NCBI RefSeq assembly: GCF_000247815.1
Contig: NC_021674.1
Span: forward strand, 34,692,612 to 34,756,611
Source of the DNA: Ficedula albicollis
Taxonomy: Eukaryota; Chordata; Aves; Passeriformes; Muscicapidae
DNA length: 64,000 bases
Reading direction: 5' to 3'
Positions 34,722-54,595 of this stretch are shown piece by piece (the stretch's first letter is position 1; every line of letters begins with the position of its first letter). Both the position numbers and the translations under genes were made by a program. Below the pieces are notes generated by a model. It made no database searches and was not told the origin of the DNA. It worked only from the letters and a program-made list of their open reading frames with translations.

Positions 34722-37700
34722 TATATACAAGGGCTAGTATAAATTATGTACTGTCTTTCTAAATTGTAAATATTTCTTGTTACTTGTGCGGGTATCAAAT
34801 TGACACCAGTCAAAAAATCCTCTACCCTGAGCAATCTAAAGCTGCATCTAAAATGCAGTTGGCCTTAAAAAAGCACAGAGGTTAATCTTAGTTTGGCTTA
34901 TTTAAGGATGGTGAAACTTCAATTTCAGTTTATTTTCCAAAATATTAGATATCCCAATGATTTAATTTCAACACTGCAGCACAGTGAATCCTCAACCTTG
35001 ACCCTAACTGTAGTCAGATTTTATAGCTTGCTGCCTTTACTGGTAGGAATCAGTTCATAACCCACATTTTCTAAGCATGTGAGGGGCGTTTTTTGTCTTT
35101 TTTTTTAGTTTTAAGTTTGAAAATTTTGTGTGTTTTCTGCTCTCATTTACAAAATCTTGGAAACCACATAGGCATAAAAAAGTATAACAAGAATCTTCAG
35201 CTGTGAGTTTAGTTTCCCCACTCTTCAGGAATTTGTAATTTCACTTACAAGACATTAAGTCCAACCTGTTCCAAGCAGGTATGGCTAGCAGGTGTTATTT
35301 GGTACCAGTGATTTGATATCAGCACTGTGTGGAAATGCCAGCCAGTATTTGGCTTTCCATAAATTGTTTATTTGCCTTACACCATATGTTATTAATATTC
35401 TTGCTCATACTGTTCATTTTCTTGTCTCACTGCTCTTTCCAATAAATTGTTTTTATCTCAGCCCACAGTTTTCACCTTTTGTGTCTCCAGTTCTCAACCC
35501 CACCCTGCCAGAGCAGGAAGGGCAGGAAGGAGAGGGGAGCAATGTGAGTGGCCTCTGGTTTGGGAGAATCTCAGTGGAGGCACTGAACTGGGGAGTACCA
35601 TTCCTAAACCATGACAGTATTAAAAACAGCCTGACACAAATTAATTAGTCTTAACACGATTAAGAGCATTAAGGCTTCATGATTTATGTTCTGAGCCATA
35701 CAGTTTTACCTTCTGCAGTATCCAATAAAGAGCACTCACAATTAGAGAAATAGCATATATTTCCTACATCACGTATTTCTGTTATGTAGATTTATCACTG
35801 ACTACTTCAGAATTTCTTTAATATTGCTTGGCTATTGGACTTGAGATTCAGAGTGCGAGGATAGAAAGGAAATAATAAAACTTTCTCTGTGCAGAAGAAT
35901 AGGGAATAACTGTCTGCTAAACTAAACTGAACTACTAAGCTGAGTTTAAACTTACCTAAAGCATAAGTAAGCCTTATGCAAGCCTTGCAAAGACTTAAAA
36001 TAGTATTCTTCAGGTCCAGAATATGTTAATGGTCTGAGAAATAATATTATACCTTGAAAGCAGCTATCTAAGCTATACTGAACTACTTTATGGAGCAGCA
36101 AATGCCAAATGGAGGTTCAGGTTTTGAAGCACAAGTGCCATTTGCATGTAAGTGACTCTCAGAGTCAGACAGCTGCACCACTGGTCCTGCACATAAATGG
36201 CATTTTCTATGAGTGCAGTAGTTAGGCCTTTGAAACCCTATTTGTCATCATGCCTCTGACTTGTTGTTAATCATGGATTTAAAGTAAATTAGGCAAATGC
36301 ATTTTCTGCTGCACAGGTCTTTTGATGAAAATGAAGGATGAGTCGCATTCCAATTGGAAATTCAATCCATATCTTCTTTATGATCCGTTATAGAAAATGT
36401 TGGTCCCCATTCAGTTGGAACTATAACTATTCAGTATTACACTTGCTGGAAGGAAAAGATATTTTCCATTTGAATAGATGGTGGAAGCAGAGGATACACA
36501 GGAGTGTACAGGATGTCTCCTAAGGCTATCACTTCGGGTCACTTTATTGCTTAATATAGTGTTACATAGATTAATTAATTCAGGATATATTATTTTTGCC
36601 TACTATAAGTGACAAATGAGTAGCCTAAATAAAAGGGAGAATTTAGGTAGCTAAGTTTCATGTCCCCTCCTCCAGGAAAAAATCAAAAGCTCCTGTAATT
36701 CTGCTGTAGGTCAGTATTCAGGGAACAACAATCTGGGAAAGAGAGACCCTCAGAGATGGACAAAGATTGCTAACACACGCAGCATGGTGCAAAATCTGAT
36801 TCACTTTGCTCTCTGGGGTGCAGTGAGAGCCCTGCACCTGTTGTGGAATGCTGGCACTGGAGCCCAGCCTGAGCCTGTGAGAGATGATCCACCTCCAGTC
36901 CTCTCCCATCAGGTGCCATTGGCTTTGTGAGGATTGACCTGTTCAGCTCGGCATGAAAAAATAACAAATAATGGCAGATATGGAATATCAGCTTCCCCTG
37001 GGAAATGCCTTGCTTTTAAGCCTTGCTGCAGAAAGTAATGTAGGGATGTATCTAGGAAATTGAAGCAGAAACAAGACCACAAGTCAAGGTGAACTGTCGA
37101 GGCATCAATGACCTGTCTCGTTGTATCTGAAACTGCAAAGTCTCCATATTTTAAATACATTCAAAGATGAAGAACCATCAAATCTCTCCTGCCTGGCCTC
37201 CTACTGAGCTGTTCCAGCTCTGAACTGATGCTTGCCTTGATGTGCCTGGGCTCTCCTAGAGCTTAGGCTGTCCCTTAACAGCCACACAGACAAAGCACAG
37301 GGACAGTGTCCACATCACAGCAGCTTAGGAACTTCAGACTGGCACTAGCCAGTGAGAGTCTGCTGTGCCTGGCTGCATCCAGGATATTGGTTCCTACTGA
37401 GGAGATGTGCAGCAGGACAGCTGATCAGGTCTGGAGCACAATTAACCCCCTATCTAGATCCATAGGAGCTTGCTCTTCTTAACAAGGTTTCCACAGGGTT
37501 TGATTTCATCACTGCTGCCCTTCTGAAGGACCTTTCAGAGTTATTAGTTGTCTTCCCTGACAGTTTACAGAATCATTTATGTCAAGCTTAAAATGAAGAT
37601 CCTTGCTTTTAATAACATCCCCTCTGTCACTCTGTCAGGGAAGTCTGCATCTCAGGTAATTCTCTGACAGAGGCTTTCATGCAATACTGTTATTCAAAAC

Positions 37701-39369
37701 TACCAGAAAAAAACCCCTCAAACTGTATTTTACCTAATAGCAAAATTCAACAGCCTATGGCTGAAAGTTGACATTGGTGAGAATAAAGTTGAAATAATGG
37801 AAAAAAATTGATTGTCAGGATAATTAGCTCTTCAAATGTGTTATCAAACAAATTCTGATTTTTTTTTTCTGTTGGAACCCCTGGCCCTGCCCCCCATCCA
37901 CATGCATTTGTATTTATTTTTCATCTTCCACATTTATACGTATCCATTTTTATCTCTCATGTTTGATGGCTGTTTTCATCATAGCCTATGACATCAAAGG
38001 CTTATTTGGTTTATCACATAAACCAAAATTTACCCAAACATTTCACGATCTGCAGTCCTCTAATTTTTCTGATGCTATTATTCTTAAAACTATCAGTCTT
38101 GCTTGTACAAGTTGCATATCTCAATGCTGTTAAGTTCCAGAAAATAGCTATTTTTGTATCCTATAATTTCCACTATGGTGGCTTCCTTGCACAGCTGATG
38201 AAAAATGGTGTGGACTGTAGCTCCTTGTCCATGTCTAAGATGATTCTTCAGTGGATCTGACTCGAATTATGCTTGTAGTTTGGCAGAGGGTCTAGACAGT
38301 CTGTAACCTAACTGCTGCTCTTCCCATGAGCATTAAGTAAAGGGTTAAAGCAGGGCAGGGATGACTGCATTAGTTCCTGTGTTTTGTGTGGTGTAAGTTG
38401 GAAGAGGAAATTGTACAGAGAAAGCGCTGCTACTGCAATTAGCTTAAAATAGTCCATGCTAAGTAATAGAGTCCCTGGCATCTGCTTTCAGAGCAGGAAC
38501 ACACCTCTCCCCATTTTCACACCTGATTTGTGGAAAATGCTAGGGCTCTCTCCTGGGAGCCAACCCAGCAATTCACTCAAGTGACTCACAAGCATTTGGA
38601 TTTTCAGGCATTTGTCCACCATGCCTTGAGGGTTTCTGGGTTTCTTGATTTGACCAGAGATTTAAGTCTGGAGTGACAAAAGTAGTGCAAAGGGACTGTG
38701 CTATGAAACAGTGATCAGTCTTTGCAAGACTACTCATTCTTTATTTGAGGCTGAGGGGTATATGAGAGCATTTGAAATAAAATCTTCCTCATGGCTTCTT
38801 GAAGGGGTTTCTAGGCAGGGGAGGGGAATTAAAGCGTCTGGTCTTGGCATCCATCCTCTGGCACCAGCAACCCATTTTGAAATAGATGCTGTCAGACAGC
38901 TTGTCTTCTCTTTCCCAGAGACGAGGTGAATGGAGGTCGCTGCCTGCCTTGATGACCCAAACTGACTTTGGACTCCCCTAGATGGTGTCTGCCTCCCTCT
39001 GTGCTCTCAAGCTGTAAGCTTTGTAATGGCAGGTGTCCTCTTGCTCTGCTGCTCTGTGGTTATGGACAGTAAGCAAGCATAATTGTTTTCCATGACTTGG
39101 GCTGGTACAAACTACAGAGAACCTCAGAAATGCCTCAGAAAATAGCAATAAATGGTCATGGCAGAACGCAGAGTAAACATACACAGGACAAAAGTTTTCA
39201 TATGAAGCACAGAAAGAACTTCAAGAATCCAGGTTCTCAGCTGGATGAGAAAACACATTTTCAATTCAAGTTCATAAACCCACAGCTTTGGTGCAATAGG
39301 TGCAATGCCCACTTGTTCAGTTTTTAGATTAATTACTGTTTTCTGCTCCGCGTGATTTAATATTTGTGC
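34722..39369. other. Non-coding DNA, no supported gene
   Basis: Mostly AT-rich single-copy sequence. GC-richer patches at about 36780-36960, 37180-37440 and 38480-38960 carry 60-85-codon frames on both strands, none recognisable. The longest frame is 118 codons on + (35292-35648); it is not similar to any family I know. Confidence 0.5.
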
Positions 39370-39570
39370 TGTGACAATGTCAAGAGGGCCCCAGTAGGTC
39401 TGAGGACCCACAGACCTAAGTCTTATATATTGCTCCAAGTAGATTATCTCTCAACTTGTGTTTGCTCCCCAAAACAGGGATTATGGCAGAAGTGCTCATG
39501 AAAAGCAGTGCCTTGCTCAGAATCACATGCAAGGAAGGACCAGAGTCAGAAATTGGACCTAAATATATTG
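39370..39570 (+). mobile_element. Ancient MIR/L3-type SINE-like fragment
   Basis: The order AGAGGGCCCCAGTAGG, then (after about 90 bp) CCCAAAACAGGGATTATGGC, then CAGTGCCTTGCTCAGAATCACATGC, then AGAGTCAGAAATTGGACC follows the old amniote SINE wording (AGGCCCCA..., GGGAAACTGAGGCA..., GTGACTTGCCCAAGGTCACAC..., CAGAGCTGGGATT...). Divergence is high, as expected for an element that predates birds. An old L3/CR1 relative is the alternative. Confidence 0.5.
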
Positions 39571-41935
39571 TCTTACCTGGGAGGGCCAAGCCTGCTTTTT
39601 GTCACAGCCCAATAAATGGCATCCCTCAGCCTCTTGCCAGTTAAAATCCACCAGCTAACATAAAGTACCTGATATGGTTTTAGACGCACAATTTCCCAGT
39701 GGTTCTCCCATGTCATCTCAATTCTTTGTGTCATACTGGGATGAGCATAGTGAATTTTTATACACCTACCTGAAAGTGAGCACATCAAGAAATAACTAAA
39801 TGAAACATCCCAGGAGGAAGAGGTCTGAAAAGACTATTTTTTTGCCCAGTTATTACATTTGTAGTGACAATTTGCATTTCCCTGGAATGCATCCAGGTGA
39901 CAAGGAACGCAGCTGACTTTATTGCACATGACAGAAAAACATCATGACGAATAACTCGTTTAAAAGCCTTTGGCCTTTATCTGTTGTTCTTTTCATTTAC
40001 ATTTTTTTTGTATGAGATTGCCTGCCTTTGAGGCTTAGCCAGTGCCTAAAGGGACAGCAAACCACAGGGCTATAGGGAGTACAGGGAACAAAGGGAGGAA
40101 AAGTAAGGAACTGCTTTTTGAGAGAAAAATGAAAAGCAATTAAAAAAAGCCAAAACAAACCTTAAAACCTATTTTTTTTTCCTAGGTATAAAGCCTGTAA
40201 GTATGTAAAGATTTTATTGTTCCTATGAGCTTCCCAACTTTTCTCTGAGTTATCCACTTGCTTCCAATACCATCTAAATGGAAAATCTTATTTTTTCTCA
40301 GTTTTTCTCTCAGCAGCTCCTCCTACCAGGAAGGCTAACCTCACTTTTTTGGGGCTGCATGGGTAGTCAAAACTGTGGAACTGACATCCAGGCTTCAATA
40401 CTGTGCCTGTATATACCTCATGGGCCCTTATTCCAGCCAGCCCAAGATATAATCCTCACTCTGCCCTTCCTGGCCTTGGGCATAACCTCTGTTCACCCTC
40501 CCCAGCAACATCTTCTAAATTTTGATTCCTGTTTGTTTTCTTCATGTTGCTTGTAGTGAACACAGCAATACTACAGACAATGCAACTTCTGCTGCATGGA
40601 AACTTTTCTAAAACCCATGGGAGCACCTGCAGTGCTTTCTGTCAAGTTTTTAAACCAAACTCTTCTATCTGTCTGCTTCTTCTTCCTTCCCTGCCTTGCT
40701 TTGCATCTTCAGGAAAGGGGCAAGTGTCCTGTAGAGAATGACAGTGGCCAGGCTCTCCCAAGGCTTCCTCCACAGTGTAGCAGGTGGTTTGTGCTGAAAG
40801 GACAAGGTTTTACTCTAGAGCAGAAAGGATGCCAAGGGAAACTGCATAACACAACATTGTAGCTGAAGTCATTGAAATCTATTAAACATGGAAAAGCAGG
40901 TTCTCAGTTAAAGCTGAAATGTTACCTGATTTCAATTTCTTATGCTCATTTAGAAAAGTTATTTTTTGAGAAGTAAAATTCCTTGAAATATAATTCCCAA
41001 ACTATATAAACTGTAGAGGACATGCTTCATCAAACAGAGTTTACATGTCAAATAGAGGGACTTTTGGCAGGAGTAAAACACAAATGTTTCTTCTGTCCAT
41101 GTTTTTATCTTGGAGATGGCTTATTCATAAAATACAAGCAATTTTGTCACTGGTCATCATTTGCCTTTTATACTAAAATGTATGTTGGGATAATTGGAAT
41201 TCAGTGATGACACAAAAGTTCTCAGAAATGCAGCCAAGTTGAGTTTTTAATCTCCCTGAAATGAAGCTTCTTGTTTGGACTGTGGCTGGGCAAATCCTGC
41301 CTCAGGAAGAAGAGAGGCAGGAAGGAGGAGGGAGAGACCTGGGATATTTTTTGCTGTGGCTTGTCCCTAGATTGTGGTCCTACTTATTACAAAATCACAG
41401 CTTGAAACTCTGAAACTTCCTTCCTAATGAAGAGTGCCTTTATGGTCTGTATTCCTGAAAATAAATTTGGTTAAATTTCCTTCCATCTGTGTGCTCCAAA
41501 TGACTGACTATAATTTGAAAGTGTCAGAGCTCAGCAGAGAAATAAAATCGTGGAGGGATTTTAGGGCTGTGACTATCCAGCTGAATCTGCAAGGCAATGC
41601 AGGAGCTACAGGCATGGAGGTGGCAGATTCAAATGGAGATGCCAGGTCCTCAAGGGGACACACGAAGCTGTGCCAAGGAGCACACCAGGCTTTACTGAGG
41701 GCCCTGGCTCCCCTCCTGCTACAGGAGGGGCGTAGCACAGGGGGCCAGATGCTGAGGGAAGGCAGAATGGACTTGGCTTAGCCAGACAGTCCTGCAGCAG
41801 CAGGCACCATCCCACATGCCCCTGCCCTGCCTTTGGCTCCTGCAGCAGTGGCCAGACCTTGGCTTCCAGCTCTGGCAGGAGTCATGCATGTCCTTATTAT
41901 GCCCGTGGCAGTCTGTTACTCCAGACAGCTGCCAA
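39571..41935. other. Non-coding DNA, no supported gene
   Basis: AT-rich sequence with a GC-rich patch at about 41580-41900. That patch has frames open on both strands (69-115 codons) and no recognisable product. No transposon was recognised. Confidence 0.5.
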
Positions 41936-42125
41936 TCTGTTTTATACACACTTATATACATTTATATATGTGTGTGTATGTCTGTATGCGTCCGCTAGCG
42001 TTATTTAAAATGTCTGTTTTATACACACTTATATACATTTATATGTGTGTGTGTGTGTCTGTATGCGTCCGCTAGTGTTATTTAAAATATATGTCTGTAT
42101 GCGTCCGCTAGCGTTATTTAAAATG
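41936..42125. repeat. 77-bp minisatellite, about 2.5 copies
   Basis: Copies are 41936-42012, 42013-42088 and a partial third, 42089-42125. Each full unit has an AT/GT segment with inverted ATACACAC/GTGTGTAT arms, a CpG-rich core GCGTCCGCTAGCG, and the end TTATTTAAAAT. The middle copy has CGCTAGTG where the others have the palindrome CGCTAGCG, a CpG-to-TpG change. The third copy has lost the AT/GT half. Confidence 0.95.
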
Positions 42126-43059
42126 CGAGAATAAATAAAACTAACCCTGAATGAACTAACAAAAGTTCAATCAATGAAGAGTTCTAGCAAGGTTTTTCAC
42201 ATCTATGCTGCCATGTAATGCACTTACATTATCTACACATGGCTGAATTTGCCCTCTATTTTTAAAACAACACAGAATTCAAAGCAATTATTTTTATTTT
42301 TCTGGGTATCAGTAGTTACACATGTAAAATTCCTGATTACTTTAGTGCCTGTAGTTTTTCCTTTCCTTATTAATAATGAAAGTTAGACGGGGAAATAAAC
42401 TTCAAACACTCGAAAGCAAAACTGCCCCTGCTCAGCACATATACCTGATACTTTTCAGCTTGGTTTATCCTGAAAACTTATTCTGCATAGTCTGGTTCAT
42501 CATCTCCACGATCTCTTGTTTTTTCTGGGGAATTATTTGAAACAGAAGGCTTACCAAAGTGCAAAACACTTGTGCTAACAGCTTGTGTTTGTAGTTAAAG
42601 CTGTTCTGGTATTTCTCCTAACCATTCTGTGCAAAAAAAAACCAAAAAACAAAAACAACAACAACAAAAAAAAAAAACCCAAAGTAAAATCAGCCATAAA
42701 TAAAACCCAAAATCCAACAATTAAGCATCCCAGAGACTAAGAAATTACTAGAGAAAAGCCACGAGCCAGTGTGTTAGTTATAGTGGCATATTAGTCTTAA
42801 GTAATTCTTAATAAAAGTCAACTAGAACAAAGGTACCAAAGAAAAAGAAAGGAACAGAAACTACACCTTGGAAAAGGTGATCCCAGCCAGCCAAGAATGA
42901 ATGGCTGGATTGTCACAGAAAGCTCTGCAGGGAAAAACAGTGGGATACCTAGGCAAGAGTTAACAGTGATGCTAAGGGAAGCACAGCGCTAAAAAGCCAA
43001 TAATCCTTGAAAAATAGTTGATCTTAAGCAGTTCTGTGAAATATTTTGTTGCTTTCATC
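42126..43059. other. AT-rich non-coding DNA with an A-rich run
   Basis: No gene recognised. An A-rich, CAA-containing low-complexity run spans about 42630-42680. Confidence 0.5.
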
Positions 43060-43400
43060 TGCCATTCACCTGTTCATATTAAAGTCTTAATTTTCTACAG
43101 AAGGGAAATTGAAGTTAGTCTTAATATTGTACTTTTTTCACAGTGAATATCGATTGTTGCACTAGATAAGGTCTCTTTAATCAATGTGTTGTGTATTTGG
43201 CTGGCTCAGGAAATAATTTATTTCCTATTGTGTTGGAGATTGGTGGCTCTTCTTGAAGTGACATCTGCTAGAAGCTCCTTTGCAATTCTGTCTCTCTTGT
43301 GAGCTCTGACACTTTCACACTGCAGTCAATCATTTGGAGCACACAGATGGAGGAACTTAATCAATCTGATTTCAAATAATATTGACCATAATGTAGAACC
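43060..43400. promoter_or_regulatory. Candidate enhancer-like block
   Basis: Repeat-free sequence with ATCGATTG, TTAATCAATG, AATCAATCTG and CAATCATTTG words and a perfect 9+1+9 inverted repeat at 43208-43226 (AGGAAATAA / TTATTTCCT). Motif density resembles a developmental non-coding element. Conservation is untested. Confidence 0.22.
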
Positions 43401-46400
43401 CATGAGGTGAACAAAAAATAACAGGACTTCAGTATTTTGTTGGAGACCATAATTTAATAACCACCCATCCACATAATCACAGGGTCAAGGAGTGTTAGAA
43501 AAGTTTAGGCCAAAAAGAGAGGTTAAAAAATTTGTATTCATTGAAAGGCTTAGCATCAAAGTGAGATACTTTGTCCAGTCTGTCAGACATCCTTCCATGT
43601 CTAGATCTCTGTGATAATGAGGAAACATCAGCTTCAAGAGAGGAACAATCACTGCTTTTTCAGCCCTATTTGCTTTGCTTTACAGACATAAATTTGAGAC
43701 TGCCTCGAATCCAGACCTGCTTTACTTCCGCAGCCCCCAGAAGCTGTAGCCTCACCTTCAGACAGCCCACAGTCAGGAGTAACTTAGTGCACTGTAAGGG
43801 TGTCATATAGACTTACTGCCTAGCAAAGGGTCCTCTGCTACATGTAAAATGTCATTTTCCTGCTCAGAAAAAAAATTACCCTCCCCTTTCCTCCAAATTT
43901 GGCCCAATTTTCAGTTTCATTTGCATTCAAATTTTCCTAATTAAGTAGGGGAAAAACGCATCATTATACCTATCTTTCATGCAGGTTCTTCTTGAAGCAG
44001 TTCATGATTAGTGCTTGCTCATCTCAGATACTGGGAACTAGGTTTGGGGCACTCTTCCTTCCTGTGCTTGATATTTTCTGCTCCAAAATACAGTTCATAT
44101 CTTTGTCCAGTCAACTGCTGCAGGCATCCTCTGCAACTCCAGAGAACATCTTTGTTACTGGGCACTCAGGTCATGGACACTGCCTCCTGCTCAGAGCCCT
44201 TTCCTTCCTGGAGTCACAATTTTCAAATGTGTTTGGACCTGATGTTTTATAACCAATACTGCTAAAAGCAATTGTTTAAGGGTCTCACCAGTGTTTACCA
44301 GCATTTTGGACATGCTCATAATTCTCCTGTCATTAATTTCTAATCTGAAAATGTAATTATATATCTATTACTTGCCCATTTCATATTATCTTCAGAATAT
44401 CCTATAAAGAGAGCCATCTATCAGAAATTTCAAGGACAGGCCTCCTTATCATATAATCAATATGATCCTTATTTCTTTTTGTATCTAGAAACTGGGCTTG
44501 TCTTTTGGAATCCCTTACATTATTATAGTACTTATTTATACATCTGAAAATGAGGATAAAACTTACCAATAAATTGTGAAATTAGGTTAAAGTTAGCAGT
44601 GGGTCACTATATCAAACATGGTACAGCCCACAGAAGTTGCAAACCAATTAGTTCTCCATGTTACTGCTCCAAGTTAGTGGTTTAGGAAAACAGTTAATCT
44701 TATCCAGATGTGCATAGGATGGATGTACTCTGCTTTAGTTCACTAGATCAGCTAAAAACTTGTTAGTGTTCAAACCAAGGTCCAAATCTGGAAACATTTG
44801 CACAGCTATTTCACTGGTGACCATATAATACTACCTTGCAATCCAGAGCAGAACTATCCCTAATCTCAGTGGGGACAGTCTTCACCTAAAGCACTGACAG
44901 GTTGGATACCTCCCAGAGCTTCTCAGCTTTACTATTGAAGCATTCACTAGTTTTAGAAACAAAAAGAAATTGTGTTGGGAAAATGGACAAGAAGAAAGGA
45001 TTCCAGAAGGCTGCCTGTTTGTTTCATGAGCCTGTGGCTCTTGCAAAGACATCTGTCCAGAACCTCAGCATTGACAAGATTAGAGAAAGGCTCAGCCCAG
45101 CCTTAGACAGCTGTATTTTGAGTGTGCTACATAGGAAAGAGTGGCTGTCGAAATGTTAAGCTGGGAAGATCAAGTCAGTTGAATGTTAAAACACTAAGTG
45201 TTAAAGTATGAACCTCTACTACCTCCTTTCTGAGTAAAATATTCCTACATATTTATAAAATGAAAATGGAGAGCTACCTTCCATCAGAAGAATGCTCTGA
45301 CATCCAGTGGGACAGAAATGACTCTGATTCAGGTATTAAGTACCAGAAAAGAAAAATAAACTTAAATAATGCTTGCATTTAGCATTATGAGTTAAATACT
45401 CTATTGACCTTGCTAGGCAGCTTAGTCTTTTTCATCTGCCTTCTTAAGAGACCCAGTTCCTTCCATGCACATATAGGATTTATGATTTGAAAGCTTGGAT
45501 TCAAGTCCGAGGAATAGATCCAGAGAAACCTATATTCTCTCTTTTCAGATATACTTATTTATCTACTGACTCTTTCAAATTTGTCTGGGATCTTTGCTTT
45601 TGTTGAGATCACTTCCCACCCTTCCTCATGTTTATTACTGAAGGTCTGTACCCTGACTGTATCACCTGTGTCATCTACCCCTGCAGTGTTGTCTACATTT
45701 AATGTACAATGTAAGCTTTTGTAACGTGGTAGTTTTCAGCCCAGAACAACAATATTAGCATGGGCTGTTAACCTCAGGACGAATTTTGACAACAATAAAC
45801 AGTCTCACAGTTGACACGTGATGCTGGCCAATTAAATGCCAAAAATATAATTTATGCTGTAGTAGGAACTTTCCTTTCAAAAGTCGCCACAGCCAATTGT
45901 TGTCTCCTTCTTTCCAGGCCAATATCATGCCAATTCTACGTATTGCTCCCTGCTGTAGTAAAGTGAAGTCTAGAAAAATGAAAATAGGAGCTCTTTGTAA
46001 ATTCCTTCACCTTTTTTCAATATCATGTGGCAACTTTCCCATCAAGTTTAAAAACTTTCCCAATCGACCACACAGGTAGAATCATTGAAAACAGACTACC
46101 CAACCACATCCCTAGCTGTCACTTCTTTTCTTCCCAGCTGCTCTTATTTCACCAAAACCAGTCTTTTCTGATAGCTTTTATTAATAGACAATAAGAATGA
46201 TGACTTAGCTTGCTGATTGGTCTCCTTTGTCTTTTAAACAGCTCTGGAATTACCACAGTGAGGATATTTTTTCTGGATAGAAGTAGATGGGAGAGAATAG
46301 CAGCACCACATCTTTATGTAAATGAGTTTGTTAGGTTTATGTGGTTACCAGCATCAGGAAGAAACAGCCTTAATGAGGAAATAAGCTCTCTAATACAAGA

Positions 46401-47114
46401 TAAAGTGTTTCATTAAGGCTGAATGCTATTTTTCAGATATTATTGCTGGAGAACTTGGCTGAAAGGAAGAACTTACTGTCTTGTGACTCAGTAGGCCTAA
46501 AATCAGTAACTTGAGGAGTTTGGGGAGTTTCAGTTATTCATCCCAGCTTTCCTGGCTGAAGATAGGCAGTTTTGAAATCAGTGTTTTATAGTGTGCTATG
46601 TCTCTAAATACTGGTACTGTAAAATTTCAATTTTTTCTTTTCCTATCCTCCTCTACTAGCTCAGGAAAACCTCTCACCCATCAGTCAAAGCTAAAAAGAA
46701 AATTCAGCCTCCCTTAATTCCCTGTTGTATTTTATGCTTCTGGCTGAAAAGCTCTCTTACCCTTAAGCTGTAGGTGGGTGAAACCAATAGTCATGGGAAG
46801 TCTCACCAAAATGAAGTTGTCTGGGGAAAGGAGAGGGACAGAAGGGCTGTTAAAGTTCAAGGGCAGGAGCAAACAGGCCTTCCTGCAAGCACAGTAATCA
46901 CATCTTGCAGGGGTGGAAAAGTTCTATCCCCAGGATGATTTCCTTTTCCAGTCAGATTTTCTTCACTACTGAAATGAAAGAACAGGTGATCCTCACTTTC
47001 TTTTGTAGGTGATTGATGGGGGGAAGGGGTCACTAACTCCTCTCATTTCCAGAAAACAGAAAAGGAGAAGGACTGAGAGGATGGGGGTTTGTTTCTAGCT
47101 GTGTTAAAGCAGGC
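43401..47114. other. AT-rich non-coding DNA, no gene seen
   Basis: No recognisable exon, RNA or mobile element; open frames are below 90 codons. A GC-moderate block at about 46720-46990 has an LTR-like feel, but no defining ends could be found. Confidence 0.5.
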
Positions 47115-47123
47115 ATTCAGCTT

Positions 47124-47162
47124 CTTTTTTTCTTTTTTTTTTTTCTTTTTTTTCTGTTTTTT
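47124..47162. repeat. T-rich polypyrimidine tract
   Basis: About 40 bases of T with scattered C. It is low complexity with no attached retroposon body. Confidence 0.85.
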
Positions 47163-54066
<6,904 letters not shown>

Positions 54067-54200
54067 GGGAGTGGAGGGGGGAAAAAGCTAACTTTTGGTG
54101 AGCAATAGAAAACTATAGAGAGAAATTTAACAGAAAAAAAATAGAATGCAATAAGGAAAGCAGAGAAAATCTGTAAAGAACCACTGATAACATCTGTTTT

Positions 54201-54595
54201 TTAGAACTGTTAAGGTTGAAAAGGACCTTTAAGATCAGTTTAGCATCACCACCACTTTCACTATTAAACCATGTCCTCTAGTGCCATATCCACACATTTT
54301 CTGAGCATTTCCAGGGATGATGACTTCACATCTCCCCCAGGCAGACTGTTCCAATGCTTTACAATCCTTTCCACAGAGGAATTTTTCCTAATATTGAATC
54401 TAAATCTCCCCTGGTGCACCTTAAAGGCATCTCCTCTTATCCTGTCACTTGGTGCCTGGGAGAAGAGACTGACAGCCACTGACAACAGCCTCCTTTCTGG
54501 GAGTTGTGAAGAGTGAAAGGTCTCCCTTCAGTCTCCTCTTTTCCTGGCTAAACAACCTCAGCTCCTCATTAGAGGTTCACAAGGACTTCCTGAGC
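54201..54595 (-). mobile_element. CR1 LINE, 5'-truncated 3' end (antisense)
   Basis: The + strand carries the reverse complement of a CR1 end: AGGTTGAAAAGGACCTTTAAG, TCCAGGGATGATGACTTC, CAGACTGTTCCAATGC, TTTTTCCTAATATTGAATC, CTCCTTTCTGGGAGTTGTG and AGTCTCCTCTTTTCCTGGC. On the - strand a 73-codon frame (54264-54485) is still open and reads as the C-terminal tail of CR1 ORF2 (…RFRFNIRKN…VKHWNSLPGG…SSSLEMLRK…DMALEDMV). It is the best-preserved coding remnant in the window but is a truncated LINE piece, not a host gene. It starts about 140 bp after the C homopolymer. Confidence 0.92.

Noticed and set aside
36718..37160. Overlapping minus-strand frames of 63-83 codons
   Set aside because: Short, overlapping in different frames and without any recognised motif.
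46720..46990. Block with an LTR-like feel
   Set aside because: No TG/CA ends, poly(A) signal or target-site duplication could be located.
54264..54485. 73-codon minus-strand frame that looks protein-like
   Set aside because: It is the C-terminal remnant of CR1 ORF2 within a 5'-truncated LINE, so it is annotated as a mobile element and not a gene.
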